The position numbers and the translations under genes were made by a program. The notes below the pieces were generated by a model. The model saw only the letters and a program-made list of their open reading frames with translations, did not search any database and had not been told where the DNA came from. A DNA stretch of 64,000 nucleotides, from positions 26,210,363 through 26,274,362 of the forward strand of contig CM031601.1 in NCBI GenBank assembly GCA_018398815.1, in the 5' to 3' direction. Below, piece after piece: positions 44,221-56,289 of the stretch. This stretch comes from Conus ventricosus. Lineage: Eukaryota; Mollusca; Gastropoda; Neogastropoda; Conidae. The first letter of the stretch is position 1, and each line of letters begins with the position of its first letter.

Positions 44221-44773
44221 ATCCGGGACCAAAAAAAAGAAAAGGCAATTTAAGAGATGAATCAAAGTCATACAAATAGTCTAGACGTGACCGAATCTTA
44301 AAATGATGATTCACCAGTGGATTCATGGTGTAAGCTGGAGGAAGATTTCCTGGTCACTTCTGTTTGTCATGTTGAAGATTCTGGTATGATGAAAGAAGTC
44401 TGCACCAGGTTGAACCGTTTTTACTGCAAGTTTCAAAAATTTTCTGGAGGAAATGGGAATGGCCACGCCTCTGGATCCTTCCAAGAATTCAGAGAATTTA
44501 GCTTTTCCTCTGTGGGAGGATGAAACCTGTAGGCGCCGGATCCAAATGGCCATCACTCCACATTTTCACCTTGGGCAAAGTTTTAAACTGTTGCAGACGA
44601 AAGAACAGCAATGAACATGCATGTATGTAGGAGGGTTGAAGGGGTTAAGTGTGTAATGCAATAATTACAATGTGAAAGCATTGCTGATTCTGTGACTGCA
44701 TCGATGCCAGGCATGTCATTTTAGTGGGCAACATCAGTATAGTTTGCCTCTTTCAATCAATGATGGGCAGCTG

Positions 44774-45601
44774 TCAACACCATGCATAACATATGTGAAG
44801 TGAACATTCTTCATGTAAGAGATGGTAGTACTCTGAACTTTGTATGTATGTATAAAACTCAACACCTATCCTCAAGAGATGTGTGAATATATGTGAAAAA
44901 AAACTTACAGCCGTCACTTGCAGTGATGTCTTAGTATTTTCCTGTTTTGCTCTCTTTTTCTGTGTACACTCCTGAAAATACCTGTCATCACTTGAAGATA
45001 ATTCAGTGTAAATGTTCAGTAGTTTGGTTTCAAAGTTCAGAGCAGAGGTTATTTCCCTTCCTTTCCATAGGAAGTGTGGTGACTTTTTGAGAGCCCAGTA
45101 GGGGCAACAAGGTAAGTCCTTGTCCATCTTTAGTGCAGCAGAATTTAAGCAGCACAATGGAAGGTGTTCTTGGAAGAAAATTTTTTGGAAAGTACATTTT
45201 GTTTTATAGTTACACAAATTTAGTTTGCGAAAGAATGGAAAACAAATGTTACCAGAGAATACGGATGGTTGTGCTTTGTACAGACATGCTTTCCCAGTGT
45301 AGTATAGTATGCCCCAGATTTCAAAAATGCAAAAACTAAGTAATTGAAGAGTTGTTTTTTTTCTGTGTGTGCAAAACAGACGATCATAAAACAAGTAAAA
45401 CCTCAGGGACCAAGACTGTTGTGTTGAGGTGAAAACACAAGTTTGTAGTGTGTTTGGTGCTGTCCAGTGCTGAGGTGAAGATCTTGCACAGTCACAGAGA
45501 TGTCGGTGAAGAGAATCAGAAGAGGGGAAGGAGCTGTACAAACGGAGCACATAGGGCAATGTGCAAGTCCTGTGAAAGACTGTACCTGTATCCATGTACA
45601 T
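44774..45601 (-). other. 275-codon open frame of unknown status
   Basis: This is the longest open frame in the window that is neither repetitive nor retroelement-like. Its translation is rich in C, F, L and Y and matches no family I know. It shows no domain, and an AATAAA on the opposite strand (45636) suggests other use. Its length in AT-rich DNA is somewhat unexpected, but I do not consider it a supported gene. Confidence 0.15.
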
Positions 45602-45801
45602 TGCTGTGTCATAGCTTTGTTGACTTAAAAGTGAATAAAAGGATGGGAATGTATGTTTTTTTTGTAAAGATTAGGATGTAATCTATTAGCAATGCAAGAA
45701 CTTTTGTGCAGTTTCATGCTCCTGTGCATGAACATATGACACATCCAATAGTGCTAGCAGATCTGTAACTCTTACTCGCATGGACAAGTATGTGAGCTTA
45801 T

Positions 45802-45833
<32 letters not shown>

Positions 45834-47427
45834 GGCCTTTTGGTATAGAGAGAATGTGAAGAAACCATATCACACCATATTTTGTTCCAGTGCCCTTTCA
45901 TACAACAGTGCTTTCCTGTCTCACAATTGCACACTCAAATTCAGGAATTGATGTCAAAGCCAGTGTGCTAATCACTCACTTTTCATGACAGCCAAACTCC
46001 TTTCATGTCTTGTTGGCATGTTACGATTGTAACTCTACTATAACTCGCTTTGAAAGAATGAGGAAGAAATGGACACATTTTGAGGGTGATGGTGGTTGCG
46101 CTTTTTGCAAAAGCAGTATGTCATGCGTTTATTCAAAAGGGTTGCAAGATCCAGTTTAAAACATGTCATGTGAAAAGATGGTCAGCACACACACATACAC
46201 ACACTTTTGAACTTTCTGTAATATGCTGACATTTATCTGCTTCAGTTTCCGAAATCTACTTCAACCACTGTCAAATGCTTTGGTTACTTTTGTTTGTTTG
46301 TTTTTTTTTTGTTTAAAATCCTAACAGGTGATATATGTATTACCACTCAATGCCAAGTTACCAACTGGGGCTGAAGAGAGAGAGTTTGACATTGGCTTGC
46401 AAATAACACACGAAAAAAAGAGCATTTCAGTTTCGGATGGCGTGGATTCTTAAGGCGAGCATGTGCATTGACCTGTGTGTACTCTAGATGTTCATCATGG
46501 TTTCATTTTTCAACTTGTATATATGACAAGAGTTCTTTTCTTTGCTTTCAAAGATACACCAACAGATTGCAAGAGGAATGTGACATGTGCGTGAGTCTGG
46601 GTAACTATGTAAGCTTTGTCATCGAGGATTGCTTTTGGAATCTGTGTGAAAAGAACTGTATTTTATCGTTGAGGTGTAATAAATGCCATTCCACACTGGA
46701 ATTGTCATGTCATTGAAAGTGGTGTGTTGATGTTAGTAAGACCGACCATTTCTCAGTCATACGCACACACACACACACACACACACCTTTCATGCATACA
46801 CGCCTGTCTCTCAAACATGCACACGCATATGCATACACACACACACAGGAATATATTCCAGTCTGTCTCAAGTGCAAGCGCACATATACAAAAAACAAAC
46901 AAACGAAAACATGCCCATGTGTACAAAACGTTCATGCTTGCAGAACACACAAATCAGTATTTCTTCTTTTAATTTCAGCTTTACACTGTTCAATAGACTA
47001 AATTCCTATCAAGCGTAATGATTTAACAATTTACTTCTCTCTAAAACGTTCATGCAAATGCACTCCATAAATCTTAAATTAATAACTGTATATACATCTG
47101 GAAAAAAAATTTAAGTATAAACATCAACCGAAAAAGTGATGTACACTTAAAAAAAACTTGTACAAGTAGATGTCTCCCTGTATCTAAATATACTCTGGAG
47201 CATTAAAATCGCTAACTACAGTAAATTCATTTATTAACTAAGCTTGAGTGGAGAATATAAGCTTGCTGAAGGCTCATTTTGAGAAGCATTTATTTTATTT
47301 TTCCCCATTCACCCACTCAAGCACATACTGTTAGTTAGGCAGAATCATCTACCACTGCAGATATGAATGCTTATCTCCCCCTATTTCTTCAATCTAAGAC
47401 ATAAGAGCAAGCTTTGTTTATAATTCA

Positions 47428-47460
<33 letters not shown>

Positions 47461-47575
47461 TATGTGGGTCAATAAAGGTCCCACTGAGGAAGAGGTCGCA
47501 AGGCCTCGAAATATTTGGAAACTAAATCCAGCTTGTGTTTTTCATTTTGTCTGGATATATATATATATCTCTCCT
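47428..47575. repeat. (TA)n tracts flanking a retroelement-tail-like segment
   Basis: TA/TG-TA tracts (47428-47463 and 47556-47570) surround a segment with ACTGAGGAAGAGGTCGCAAG and an imperfect palindrome AGGTCGCAAGGCCTCG. Similar motifs occur at ends of Penelope-like and some other retroelements; family uncertain. Confidence 0.4.
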
Positions 47576-48440
47576 ATATAATGTGGGTGTATACTGACGA
47601 GAAAAAAAAAAAGAGCAAAAATATCGCTATTTCCATTTCAAGTTTATGAAGTCACCATTTACTGACTGATAAAAGAAGTGCAAAAATATCGCCATCTCTA
47701 TTTCAAGTTCATGAAGTCATTCTAACACCTCTGAATAAGACACTCTCAATATAATGCTGGCATTGCAAAAGAAAGCTCAAAGTCTGTTGCAGTCCCAGGC
47801 CTCCAGACAACGACCTGGGTGTTATCAGATATCCCTGACACACACCACATCCAACGTTCATGGGCTGAATTTGTTCCACGATGTTCGCTGGTGATACTAG
47901 GAACACCGTTCCGTGAGAAATCTTCCTCAAAGCACTTCTTCCTAATGGCCTACCATTGCCACGATAAGGTAGAACCAATGTCAAAAGATTGTCAATGAGA
48001 CAGACGGTTGGTGGGCCTGCTAACCTGCTGAATGTTGCCACTACCTTTGGATTGGTTCTCTGTTTCAGGCCTCTCATCTTGAATCCACAGCTGATTAACA
48101 ATTGGAAATTTCATGGTATGACGAGGCAGAATGGTCAGTGCTACAGCCATTGTTTGTATAACTACATATTCGCAGGCTGGATAATGTTATGAACTCGTTT
48201 GTGAAGCCAGCAAAATGTCTCTAAAGCGTGCTGTAGGCCTACAGTGTGCATCTAGATGTCGGAAAGCGTGTATCTTTTACCTTAGAAGTGCTCACCTTGT
48301 ATGCTTATAAGAGTGTAAAAGTGTCTTTGCTCATATAAGAGTGCACTTCTGACAATTTCTGAAGTCGGAAGGCGAGCTTCCCCCCCCCACCCCCCAACTG
48401 ATCTCTGTATTCACTGTTAATCATCACATGGATCATATGC

Positions 48441-48442
<2 letters not shown>

Positions 48443-48479
<37 letters not shown>

Positions 48480-48596
48480 CGTGTGTGTGTGCGTGTGTGT
48501 GCGTGCGCGCGTGTGTGTGTGCGTGCATGTATGTGCGTGTGCGTGCGTGTGTGTATGTGTGTGTATGTATGTGTGTATGTGTATGTGTATGTGGGT
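48443..48596. repeat. (GT)n/(GCGT)n/(GTAT)n microsatellite
   Basis: About 150 bp of alternating purine-pyrimidine sequence grading from GT through GCGT to GTAT; potential Z-DNA-forming tract. Confidence 0.95.
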
Positions 48597-50218
48597 TGGA
48601 TGCATTTTCTGTTGATTAACGAAAGCACATGAGCACAAGAACAAGTTCTGTTGTCCTTGATCACAGAAGACAGAATCTTCAACAGAGATACTGGCGAAAA
48701 GATGGCTGAGAGAATGAGAGTAACACGATAGTGAACTGGCATTACTCGCAGATGGATACGCCTAAGCTTTATCGCCAGCACACATCAAAGGCAAGAGGAA
48801 ATAACTGGAGATGTGTGTGCCCTCATTCATATTTTGCTTGGTTGGTTTTCGAAGTGAAATGTATGTCATTGTTCTCGAAGTGTGTTTTGTAGTGAAACTG
48901 GGGACGAAATATTACGGGCAGTATCTGTCACTCTCACCTTTCTCATCCCTCACATCAGATCAGGCATCGTGCTATGTTGTTTAAATATTGTGTACAGTTG
49001 TTTACTGATTTTTTTTTTTTTTTTACCATTACCACAACCGTCACAAAGATATCACACCATCCCAATAAACTAGACACAACCCTATCATATCACACACACA
49101 CACACCTCCCCCTACGCAACCCCCCCCCCCCCCCTCCTTTTCCTCTCCCATAATCCCCCATGTCATTTCCGCCTACGGGCTATTCTCCCCACCACATGGA
49201 CAACAACAGATGAGTCATTTTTCGTTCTTTTTTTCGTTCTTCGTTCGCCGCCATCAGTCACTCTATTTTGAAACTTTTTTTTTAAAGACAGGACGTCTTC
49301 ATCCTTAGCAGTTATCTCCCTGAAAAGACCTTACGTGGGGCTCAGGTTATTACAAGAACAGTAAAGAACAGTCCAACCTTGAATCTTGGAAAGAACGTTC
49401 GGTACCAGTTTCCAAATCACTCCCAACAACTCTGTCCTAGACCTTCCACATGGGCCAAACGGCAGAAGGTGATTCGTGAATCTTGGGACAACACAGCTTA
49501 CAGTGGCAGTCGACTTCATAAAACGACGCTGTTATCAAAAGAGACTTCTTAGTGCGGCACGTGCTAGTGTACATGTGTGACGACGGTGGAAAGGGGTGGA
49601 GTGGAGGGGAGTAAGAGGGTAGATTAGGTATTGATGTGGGAGAAAGCGATGAGAGGCATCAAGACGGCAGCTTTCATTTTGAACGTGGAATAACTGACAT
49701 TAGGCCTAACCTAGCGACTGCCTTTTCACATTCAGAACATGATGGAGTTTATTTCCCGTGAAATGCAGCAATGAAGCTTTATCATTGTTTGCGTTTCTTT
49801 TATCAGTCAGTACAGTTCTGCGCTCGCCAGCTTTTAACGCTTTGTACAATTCATACACGATTTAAATAATCCATATCCAACAATAATCTTGCAACTTGGA
49901 AATCATAACGATTTGCACACATATATACATAACGAATGCCAAGAAACGTCACTGATGTAAACAATAAAATATAAATACGTACCCTCATTCACACCTGCAC
50001 ACACACACGTATAGAGACACACGCGCGCACGCGTATGTGATGGAAAATGAGCCATGCTCATTCAAAAGTTATGCGTTCATTTGGTTTTTAAGATAACAAC
50101 CAATCAAAACATTCTGTCTGGATAGATATTGAATCCTTTACAATATATAATGTGCCATCACATGCGTACATGTGCACTCATTAAACGGGCCTGCACACCA
50201 TGCATATACATGTGTGCA

Positions 50219-50219
50219 T

Positions 50220-50262
<43 letters not shown>
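50219..50262. repeat. (CA)n microsatellite
   Basis: Pure CA repeat of about 42 bp. Confidence 0.97.
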
Positions 50263-50263
<1 letters not shown>

Positions 50264-51916
50264 ACTTTCATCGCAGTCAGTTCGAAAGGCTTGACCTTTG
50301 AGTAAAACGCAAAAATAAAGAAATAAATGAAACAAACTAATAATAACAGAAATAAAATAGCACACATGAAATGAAATCCAAGTACACACAGCCAGCCCTC
50401 TTCCAACTTTGCGTCCACCCCGGGTGGCTCATGATACGAACACGACACAATGGACAGTTCAGCATTGAAATCAATCGACATCAAGATGCAAGAAAGAACA
50501 AGCAAAGAACGGAGCAGTGCCACAAACAAGCTACATTTTAAAAATAGTGCCAACATGATGAATAATGTGGCGATTTCAACGCTTGCTATGATTCAAAGGG
50601 AAGGTGGCCATTCTGGGCGGTATGCCCGCTGGTGATTATTAGCTCCGGCCCCATCTTTGATCCGGAAGTGATGGACATACCGAGCAGAGTCTGCAGGGTG
50701 ATGGAAGACAAAATCCCCCCTCTTCTTTTCTTTCCTTCCACAACTTTTGTCCTGGTGGTGAGGAGCGGCGGGTCGGGGACAAACAAACTGCTGTTGTTTT
50801 TTTTTATCCTCGGTACAAGAGAGCGTCGCTGTCTTCCCTGCCATGTGGCTGGCTGGCTGGCTGCTCTCGGCTTTCAGAACCATGGCCTCAACAGACTGCT
50901 TCTCTCTGCCTCAACTCAGAGAGAAGGCGTTTTGATTGGAAACAGGGAGAAGATTGAGATGGCGTCACTGAAGCAAAGATGACTCGGTAATTCATGGTTC
51001 TTCACGACATTCTCGCCCTCGTTTAAAGTTCGGCAGTGCAATGAGACTGTAACAGATGTCCAGTAAACCACGAACAGTGGTCACTTGGACTGACCGTGCT
51101 GTTCTTGTAAATACTTAACCTGTTTGTCTAACTGTCGCAAGGATTTCCGATCGTCGTCTTTTTGAAAAAAAAAAAAAATGTCCCTGATACGGTTTAATGT
51201 TGTTCATTTCGTGTTGACGCCAACATGCTGTTCTCAGTCACAGATTCAGCTAGTCAGTAAATGGCTCCAGCTATCCTAGAGTCTGCTGGGGCTGTGAGAG
51301 ACGGGAGGAGGGGGGGAGGGTTTGAGGGAACTGCGATGATGAATGCTGCATCCATCTGGGGCAGCCTTCTTCTGGCACCCTGTCCCTTCAGCTTCTCAGG
51401 AATCAGTCGATCTTCCCGCAGTGCACGTGCATTCTGGCACTACACCAGCTTTCTGGCAGGTCTTCCTCGGCTATAGAGGCCGACATTCAAACATATGTGT
51501 TATGTGTATTCATAATCACAATCTAGAACTTACAAAGAAAAAAGATTTTTAAAAAAAAGAAAGAATGAAAAAAGTCAACAAGTCAGCAAGCGAACAAAAC
51601 AATCCCGTCTACAAACTGCAGTTTACGCAGCATTCCTGAATGAACTGTCCAAAAACAAAATATCATACATAAACGTTCCATACATCAGTCATAATGAATA
51701 TGTAATATGTAACCTACAGTTAAATGGGGAAGCATGTATACTCATTCAGATGTCATAAATGTAACTTTACTAGCTATATGTGTGCATTACAACATCGATA
51801 TTTACATTCACACATTTTATTACGCTATATGGATAATACGATTATATTATTTTTTTTAAATATTACATTCTGGGAGATTCTAAAACAATCACGGAATATG
51901 TTCCTAGGAATTTCAG

Positions 51917-51947
<31 letters not shown>

Positions 51948-52267
51948 AAACATATTGTGATATGCATTTCACGCGTTTTCCAAGACATGATACATCCAGA
52001 GGGCGTGTGTGTGCGTGTGCGTGCGTGCGTGCGTGCGTGCGTGATTTACGTATAAAAAACGGGCAGATAAAAGTGGACTCAATACATCTTGTGTCCTGGA
52101 TTTAAAGTTCCATTACTCTCTGCAAATTGTGTTACACAAGCTCAAAGACAAAGGAAAAAGAACGTCTGTAGGAAGCACATCTGGGAATACATTCAAAAAT
52201 GAATTTCAGAAAAAAAAATTGATAAGAATGTTTCCTAATTAGTGAATACACATATTCTTTTACTGAA

Positions 52268-52335
52268 ATGCCCTATCTATCTATCTATCGATCGATCGAT
52301 CGATTTGCCTACCTGCCTCCCTATTTAATTATCTA

Positions 52336-52372
<37 letters not shown>

Positions 52373-52600
52373 GCCTATCTATCTCTCTATCTATCTCTCT
52401 ATCTATATCTATCTATCTATCTATCGCTCCATCCATCTATTCATCCATCCATCCACCAATTTATCCATCATCATCTATCTAACTAGCTATCTGTCTGTCT
52501 GTCTGTCTATCCATCAATCTATCTATTTATCCATCTATCTGTCTGTCCGCCTGTCTGCTGCCTGTCTGACAAACTATTTGCCTGTCTGTATATCTACCTG
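52268..52600. repeat. (CTAT)n/(CTGT)n tetranucleotide repeat region
   Basis: About 330 bp of CTAT, CGAT, CTGT and CCAT units with frequent substitutions, ending in unique DNA near 52610. Confidence 0.95.
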
Positions 52601-52865
52601 TCTAAGTTACCTAAACTTTACAGGGAATATTACATACGTATTATATTATGAAAGTTTCAAAAGATTAAAACGGGTGACAGTTGTACTACATATCGGTCGA
52701 GGTAACAATAGATAAGGGATGATGTTTCACAAAAGCCCTGGAAGCAAAATTAGTGTCATTTCATACGAGTGGAATGAAATCCAAAGTGCAGCCAATATGC
52801 TGATTCTGCTTGGGAAAAAAAGTTAGAGGTACATAAGAGGACTACAAAAACAACTCCCCGGAAAA

Positions 52866-52866
52866 G

Positions 52867-52897
<31 letters not shown>

Positions 52898-52935
52898 TGG
52901 AGAGGGATTGAGGGAGGGGGGGGGGGGGGGGGTGG
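52866..52935. repeat. (GT)n and poly(G) runs
   Basis: A short GT repeat followed by two G runs, within the 3' tail of the adjacent minus-strand LINE fragment. They produce a spurious proline-rich translation. Confidence 0.93.
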
Positions 52936-52939
52936 GAGT

Positions 52940-53470
52940 TTGTTTGTTGTCCGTCGAGACGACGCAGACCATGTAGTCATCCTTGGATCGGGGGTGAGTG
53001 CGTAGATGGCTGGTCAGGCCGATCTGCGCCGGGAAAGACCTATCATAGTATGGACAGGGGATGGTGGCAGCAGCTGTAGATCTGTTGACACTGGTCTTCC
53101 TGACCACCCTGCGCTGCTCAGCTGCAGCAATTCTGTTGCTTTCACAGGTCTCTGCACCTTTGCGGACAGCTGATCGCCACCCGTCTCCGTCCTGGGCAGT
53201 CTGCCCCCATGTTGTGTGGCTGATGTTTAAGGCCTTCAGGGAGGATTTGAGGCTGTCTTTGAAACGCTTCCTCTGGCCTCCATGAGAGCGTTTGCCCTGT
53301 TGCAGTTCGCCAAACAATAGTTTCTTTGGCAGCCGATGGTCTGGCATGCGAACTACGTGACCTGCTCAGCGAAGCTGTGACTGCATCAGGATGATGAAGA
53401 TGCTAGGCAGGTCAGCACAAGTGAGGACTTCAGTGTCCGGAATCTTGTCTTGGAGTAGTGACGACATGAA
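52940..53470 (-). pseudogene. LINE ORF2 C-terminal fragment with zinc-finger-like end
   Basis: One minus-strand frame reads DKIPDTEVLTCADLPSIFII, then QSQLR, a TGA stop at about 53369 where the family has W, then AGHVVRMPDHRLPKKLLFGE, QRKRFKDSLKSSLKALNI and PAQIGLTSHLRTHPRS. This is the conserved C terminus of a widespread non-LTR family whose last segment normally forms a CxxC...H..H finger. Here the second cysteine is Y (CPYYDRSF). RT catalytic sequence is missing, so it is a 5'-truncated dead copy. Confidence 0.85.
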
Positions 53471-53737
53471 CAGGCCTCCCACAATGGCAAACCGGTACCG
53501 TCTGTGCAGCTCCCTTACCATCGTCATAACTAACATCAAAACATTCATTGTCCACGAAGGGAAGGGTCCAGAGGTTGACAGATGACGTACACAGTTCAAC
53601 TGAGGTCACAAGTCGTGCAATTAGTTTAAGTAAGTGACAATGAGCAGCCACACATTAAAAAATAAAAGAAAGAACAACCAACCGACCAAGCAACATTACA
53701 TGAAAAGCATCTCCCTGTCTCTGTTTTTATCTCTGTC

Positions 53738-53933
53738 TGGCTGGCTGGCTGGCTGGCTGTCTCTCTCATTGCTTATGTATGTATATATGTACGTACATAC
53801 GTACGTACACACGTATGTATGTATGTATGTACGTACGTATGCATGTATGTATGCGTTTGTATGCATGTACGTACATACATACATAGTATATACATATATA
53901 CAAACATATCTATATACACACACACCACACACA

Positions 53934-53972
<39 letters not shown>

Positions 53973-54037
53973 GCGTGCGCGCGCGCACCACACACACACC
54001 ACACACACACACACACATGTATATGGTGGAGAGAGAG

Positions 54038-54081
<44 letters not shown>

Positions 54082-54085
54082 TTAC
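53738..54085. repeat. Compound microsatellite block
   Basis: (CTGG)n, (GTAT/GTAC)n, (CA)n, (ACGC)n, (CA)n and (GA)n tracts follow one another over about 350 bp, directly before the LINE at 54085. Confidence 0.96.
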
Positions 54086-54261
54086 TCAAGAGTCCTTTAT
54101 ACGTGGGGAAGGTGAAACACACCATAAGCAGTTAGACACATCACTTGCTTCAACAAGGATACGTTTCACACCAAAGAAACCACGAAGCCTCTGTGTCCGG
54201 AAAGGAAAGGTAGCCGGAACAGTTGTAACTGTTACATTCACCGTAGGCAACAGAGCCATTC

Positions 54262-54450
54262 CCACAGTGACCAAAGAACAGAAACCACTCCCCACAGTGA
54301 CCAAAGAACAGAACCATCCCCACAGTGACCAAAGAACAGAACCATCCCCACAGTGACCAAAGAACAGAACCATCCCCACAGTGACCAAAGAACAGAACCA
54401 TCCCCACAGTGACCAAAGAACAGAACCATTCCCACAGTGACCAAAGAACC
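54262..54450 (+). repeat. 28-bp minisatellite derived from LINE coding sequence
   Basis: Seven copies of a unit starting CACAGTGACCAAAGAACAGA and ending ACCATCCC (starts at about 54264, 54294, 54321, 54349, 54377, 54405, 54432). The first and last copies encode the LINE's own IPTVTKE segment, so the array is an in-place expansion of retrotransposon sequence. Confidence 0.95.
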
Positions 54451-54744
54451 TGTAAAGAGCCTTGGAAGGTGCTATGATTACTCCTTCACGGACAGAAAAG
54501 CGGGACAGCAGACCAGGCAACTGGCAGAAAGAAAGAAAAAAATCCCTGCAAATATTAGACCAGTGTGGCCTCCTTGGCAAAGACATGGTCTGGAGCCTGC
54601 AGTTCATGCTGATCCAGCAGCTCCTCTGGTCTCTGCTGATACACGATTCTGGCACGAACACGGTGGAATCCTTGGAGCTCATAGTTATTAACAAATACAC
54701 CAGGAAGTGGGTCGGTGGCCCACTTGGTCTCACTGATGTTGCGC

Positions 54745-54970
54745 TCTACTGTCGTCATCTACTGTCGCCATCTACTGTTGCAATATACTGTCACCATCTG
54801 TCGCCATCTACTGTCGCCATATACTGTCACCATCTGTCGCCATCTACTGTCGACACCTACTGTTGCCATACACTGTCACCATCTGTCGCCATCTACTGTC
54901 GCCATCTACTGTCGACACCTACTGTTGCCATACACTGTCACCATCTACTGTCGACATCTACTGTCGCCAA
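54745..54970 (+). repeat. Short tandem array (CCATCTACTGTCG units)
   Basis: Variants of a 13-bp unit, arranged partly in a longer pattern of about 50 bp containing GACACCTACTGTTGCCATA. It interrupts the LINE reading frame directly after the VALY codons. Confidence 0.93.
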
Positions 54971-55801
54971 GCGAACCCGACGCTACTCATGGATCTATCC
55001 TCAAGGAGTACAAAATGAGGAGAGCAAGGTTACTAATCTTGCTTGCGGACTCGGGAGAACAAAGTTATGAGATCAGTCCAGCTTAGTTAAAAACTGGCAG
55101 AACACGGAAAGTTCAGGGGTGGCATTGAACGTGGCGAAGGAAAACCACAAGATCAGGTAAAATAACAGGACACACACGAACCCAGAGATATGGGCTGGAG
55201 TCAACAGAACTGACGTGGTGGTCAAAGACACAAAGGAAAGGCAAAGAGAGACATGAAAAAACGGGAGTTGAAGAAAGAACAGAATGCCAAAAGAATTCAG
55301 ACGGTAGTCCAGCAACGCCAACAGGGGTTGTGGACCACGTGGGTGAACACATTTCCAAGAGGTCCCAAATGGAATGAAACACGGTAAATGGCTTCTCTAT
55401 CGTCAGCTTCATCCTCAACTCTGTTTATGACCTCTGCTCTCGAATTCACAACTAGTGAATTGAGGGAAATGAGGTAACTCTTCGTGTCCGCGTTGTCAGG
55501 GCCAACAAACAATTCCGCATGTCCTGAGTTCATTGCAAAGCAGCGCTAACCCGGGAAGGTGCGCATGGAGACACAACCAAGTGCTCCGTACATGCGGGTA
55601 ATCGCTGCCAGAGAAAACAGTAGGCCATCAGAAGCTCCAGTAACATCCTATACGGCAGGAAGCCACAAATCATGACCTCGAAACAATTGACCCCAAGTGT
55701 ATAGACGCGGGGGTTTACTGAATGGTGTGGCTGACTGGGAGCGCATAGCAGATCCTCAAGAATGAGAAAAGCATCCAGAGATCATCAGAAAGAGTGGCAT
55801 G

Positions 55802-56095
55802 AAAGCAAACATTGTACTCCACCCAGGTTCATCACAACAAATGATACTGACAGAACTCACCGTGACATTTAAAAGCAGAATGGAGCAAGGTCACATCTAC
55901 ATGACCGAAGAGTTTGTCAGTCTTGACGGCAGCTTGAGGGAACCTGGCGTTCAAGCCAATGTCTTCGCCACAGAAGTTGAACTAAGGGGGTCTGTAGGCA
56001 CATCAGCCGATGATCTCAGTACACAGCTTGGAATTTGCAGAAGCAGCTTAAAAGAGTTCCTGCTGGATCTGGTCAAGGTGGAACTTAAGGCGTAA
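55802..56095 (+). pseudogene. LINE C-terminal domain, PD-(D/E)XK-like remnant
   Basis: A 98-codon frame reads ANIVLHPGSSQQMILTELTV and later VFATEVELRGSVGTSADDLS then TQLGI. The family sequence has PD followed by a hydrophobic run, then ELTVPWE and a later VE(V/I)GCRGF. That pattern resembles a restriction-like endonuclease core. Here PD is replaced by AN and GCRGF by LRGS, so catalytic residues look lost. Assignment to a restriction-like endonuclease is inference. Confidence 0.65.
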
Positions 56096-56285
56096 ATTTC
56101 CCAGCATAGAACAAGTGTCCGATAGCGAGGAGGGTAAGACATCCATCTAACGACTATAATGTCTTGACAAGCCCATCCATCCAGATGATACTAGTTCGAA
56201 TCCCGGCATTGCCAGGTAAACAAATTTGTGACAACAGAAGGGCATCTAAGACTTACAGCAAGTCGTGACGTGGATGAGGCTTGGT
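56095..56285 (+). mobile_element. tRNA-related SINE fragment
   Basis: A tRNA-like head has an A-box-like TCCGATAGCGAGGAGGGTAA and a B box GTTCGAATCCC near 56193. It is followed by a short body (GACAACAGAAGGGCATCTAA) that runs into a GA microsatellite. The order resembles SINE structure. Flanking duplications were not found. Confidence 0.55.
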
Positions 56286-56288
56286 ACC

Positions 56289-56289
<1 letters not shown>

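Larger units (their letters stand above)
36241..44773. other. Gene-poor region with simple repeats
   Basis: I see no exon or mobile-element signature here. Contents are AT-rich unique DNA, GT tracts (37231-37260), T runs (37390-37420, 41290-41325), pyrimidine-rich DNA (38240-38520), CA/CCAA and GT tracts near 43130-43430, a CT-rich tract at 43568-43750 and a G run at 44179-44220. Short open frames (for example 44317-44523) resemble nothing I know. Confidence 0.6.
45602..52950. other. Gene-poor region with simple repeats
   Basis: No recognisable gene. Contents: CA tracts (45803-45832, 46761-46786, 50219-50262), a TA tract (47428-47463), a GT/GC tract (48443-48596), C-rich and T-rich runs (49010-49140) and a (GCGT)n run (52008-52042). 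A CTAT/CTGT tetranucleotide region lies at 52268-52600. A moderately GC-richer segment at 50590-50990 has open frames on both strands but no family resemblance. A 75-bp non-repetitive insert between TA tracts (47464-47555, containing CACTGAGGAAGAGGTCGCAA) resembles tails of some retroelements. Confidence 0.55.
54085..56100 (+). mobile_element. Decayed LINE with two internal tandem expansions
   Basis: Plus-strand protein similarity runs in order through several frames. Near 54150 are RIRFTPKKPRSLCVRKGKVAG and NRAIPTVTKEQ, then VTKEPVKSLGR (54440). Next come QCGLLGKDMVWSLQFMLIQQ, KYTRKWVGGPLGLTDVALY (54700), EYKMRRARL (55000), VQQRQQGLWTTW (55300) and HVLSSLQSSANPGRCAWRHN followed by QVLR (55525-55600). 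The C terminus is at 55800-56095. This is the RT thumb and C-terminal region of a non-LTR family seen in marine invertebrates. It is interrupted by a 28-bp array (54262-54450) and a roughly 13-bp array (54745-54970), with stops and frameshifts. The 5' end is replaced by simple repeats. Confidence 0.8.

Noticed and set aside
47709..48101. 130-codon minus-strand frame
   Set aside because: No recognisable domain; composition and lack of splice context suggest a chance frame.
48305..48781. 158-codon frame rich in His-Thr
   Set aside because: Produced by a CA/GT microsatellite. The same applies to frames at 5636-6013, 18970-19393, 21682-22060, 30838-31330, 53634-54125 and 62758-63300.
50586..50883. 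Overlapping frames in a GC-richer patch as a coding exon
   Set aside because: Open on both strands with no family resemblance; possibly promoter-like, but nothing supports it.
54150..54444. Repeated frame reading VTVGMVLFFGHCGDG on the minus strand
   Set aside because: Antisense of the 28-bp array inside the LINE; no independent gene.
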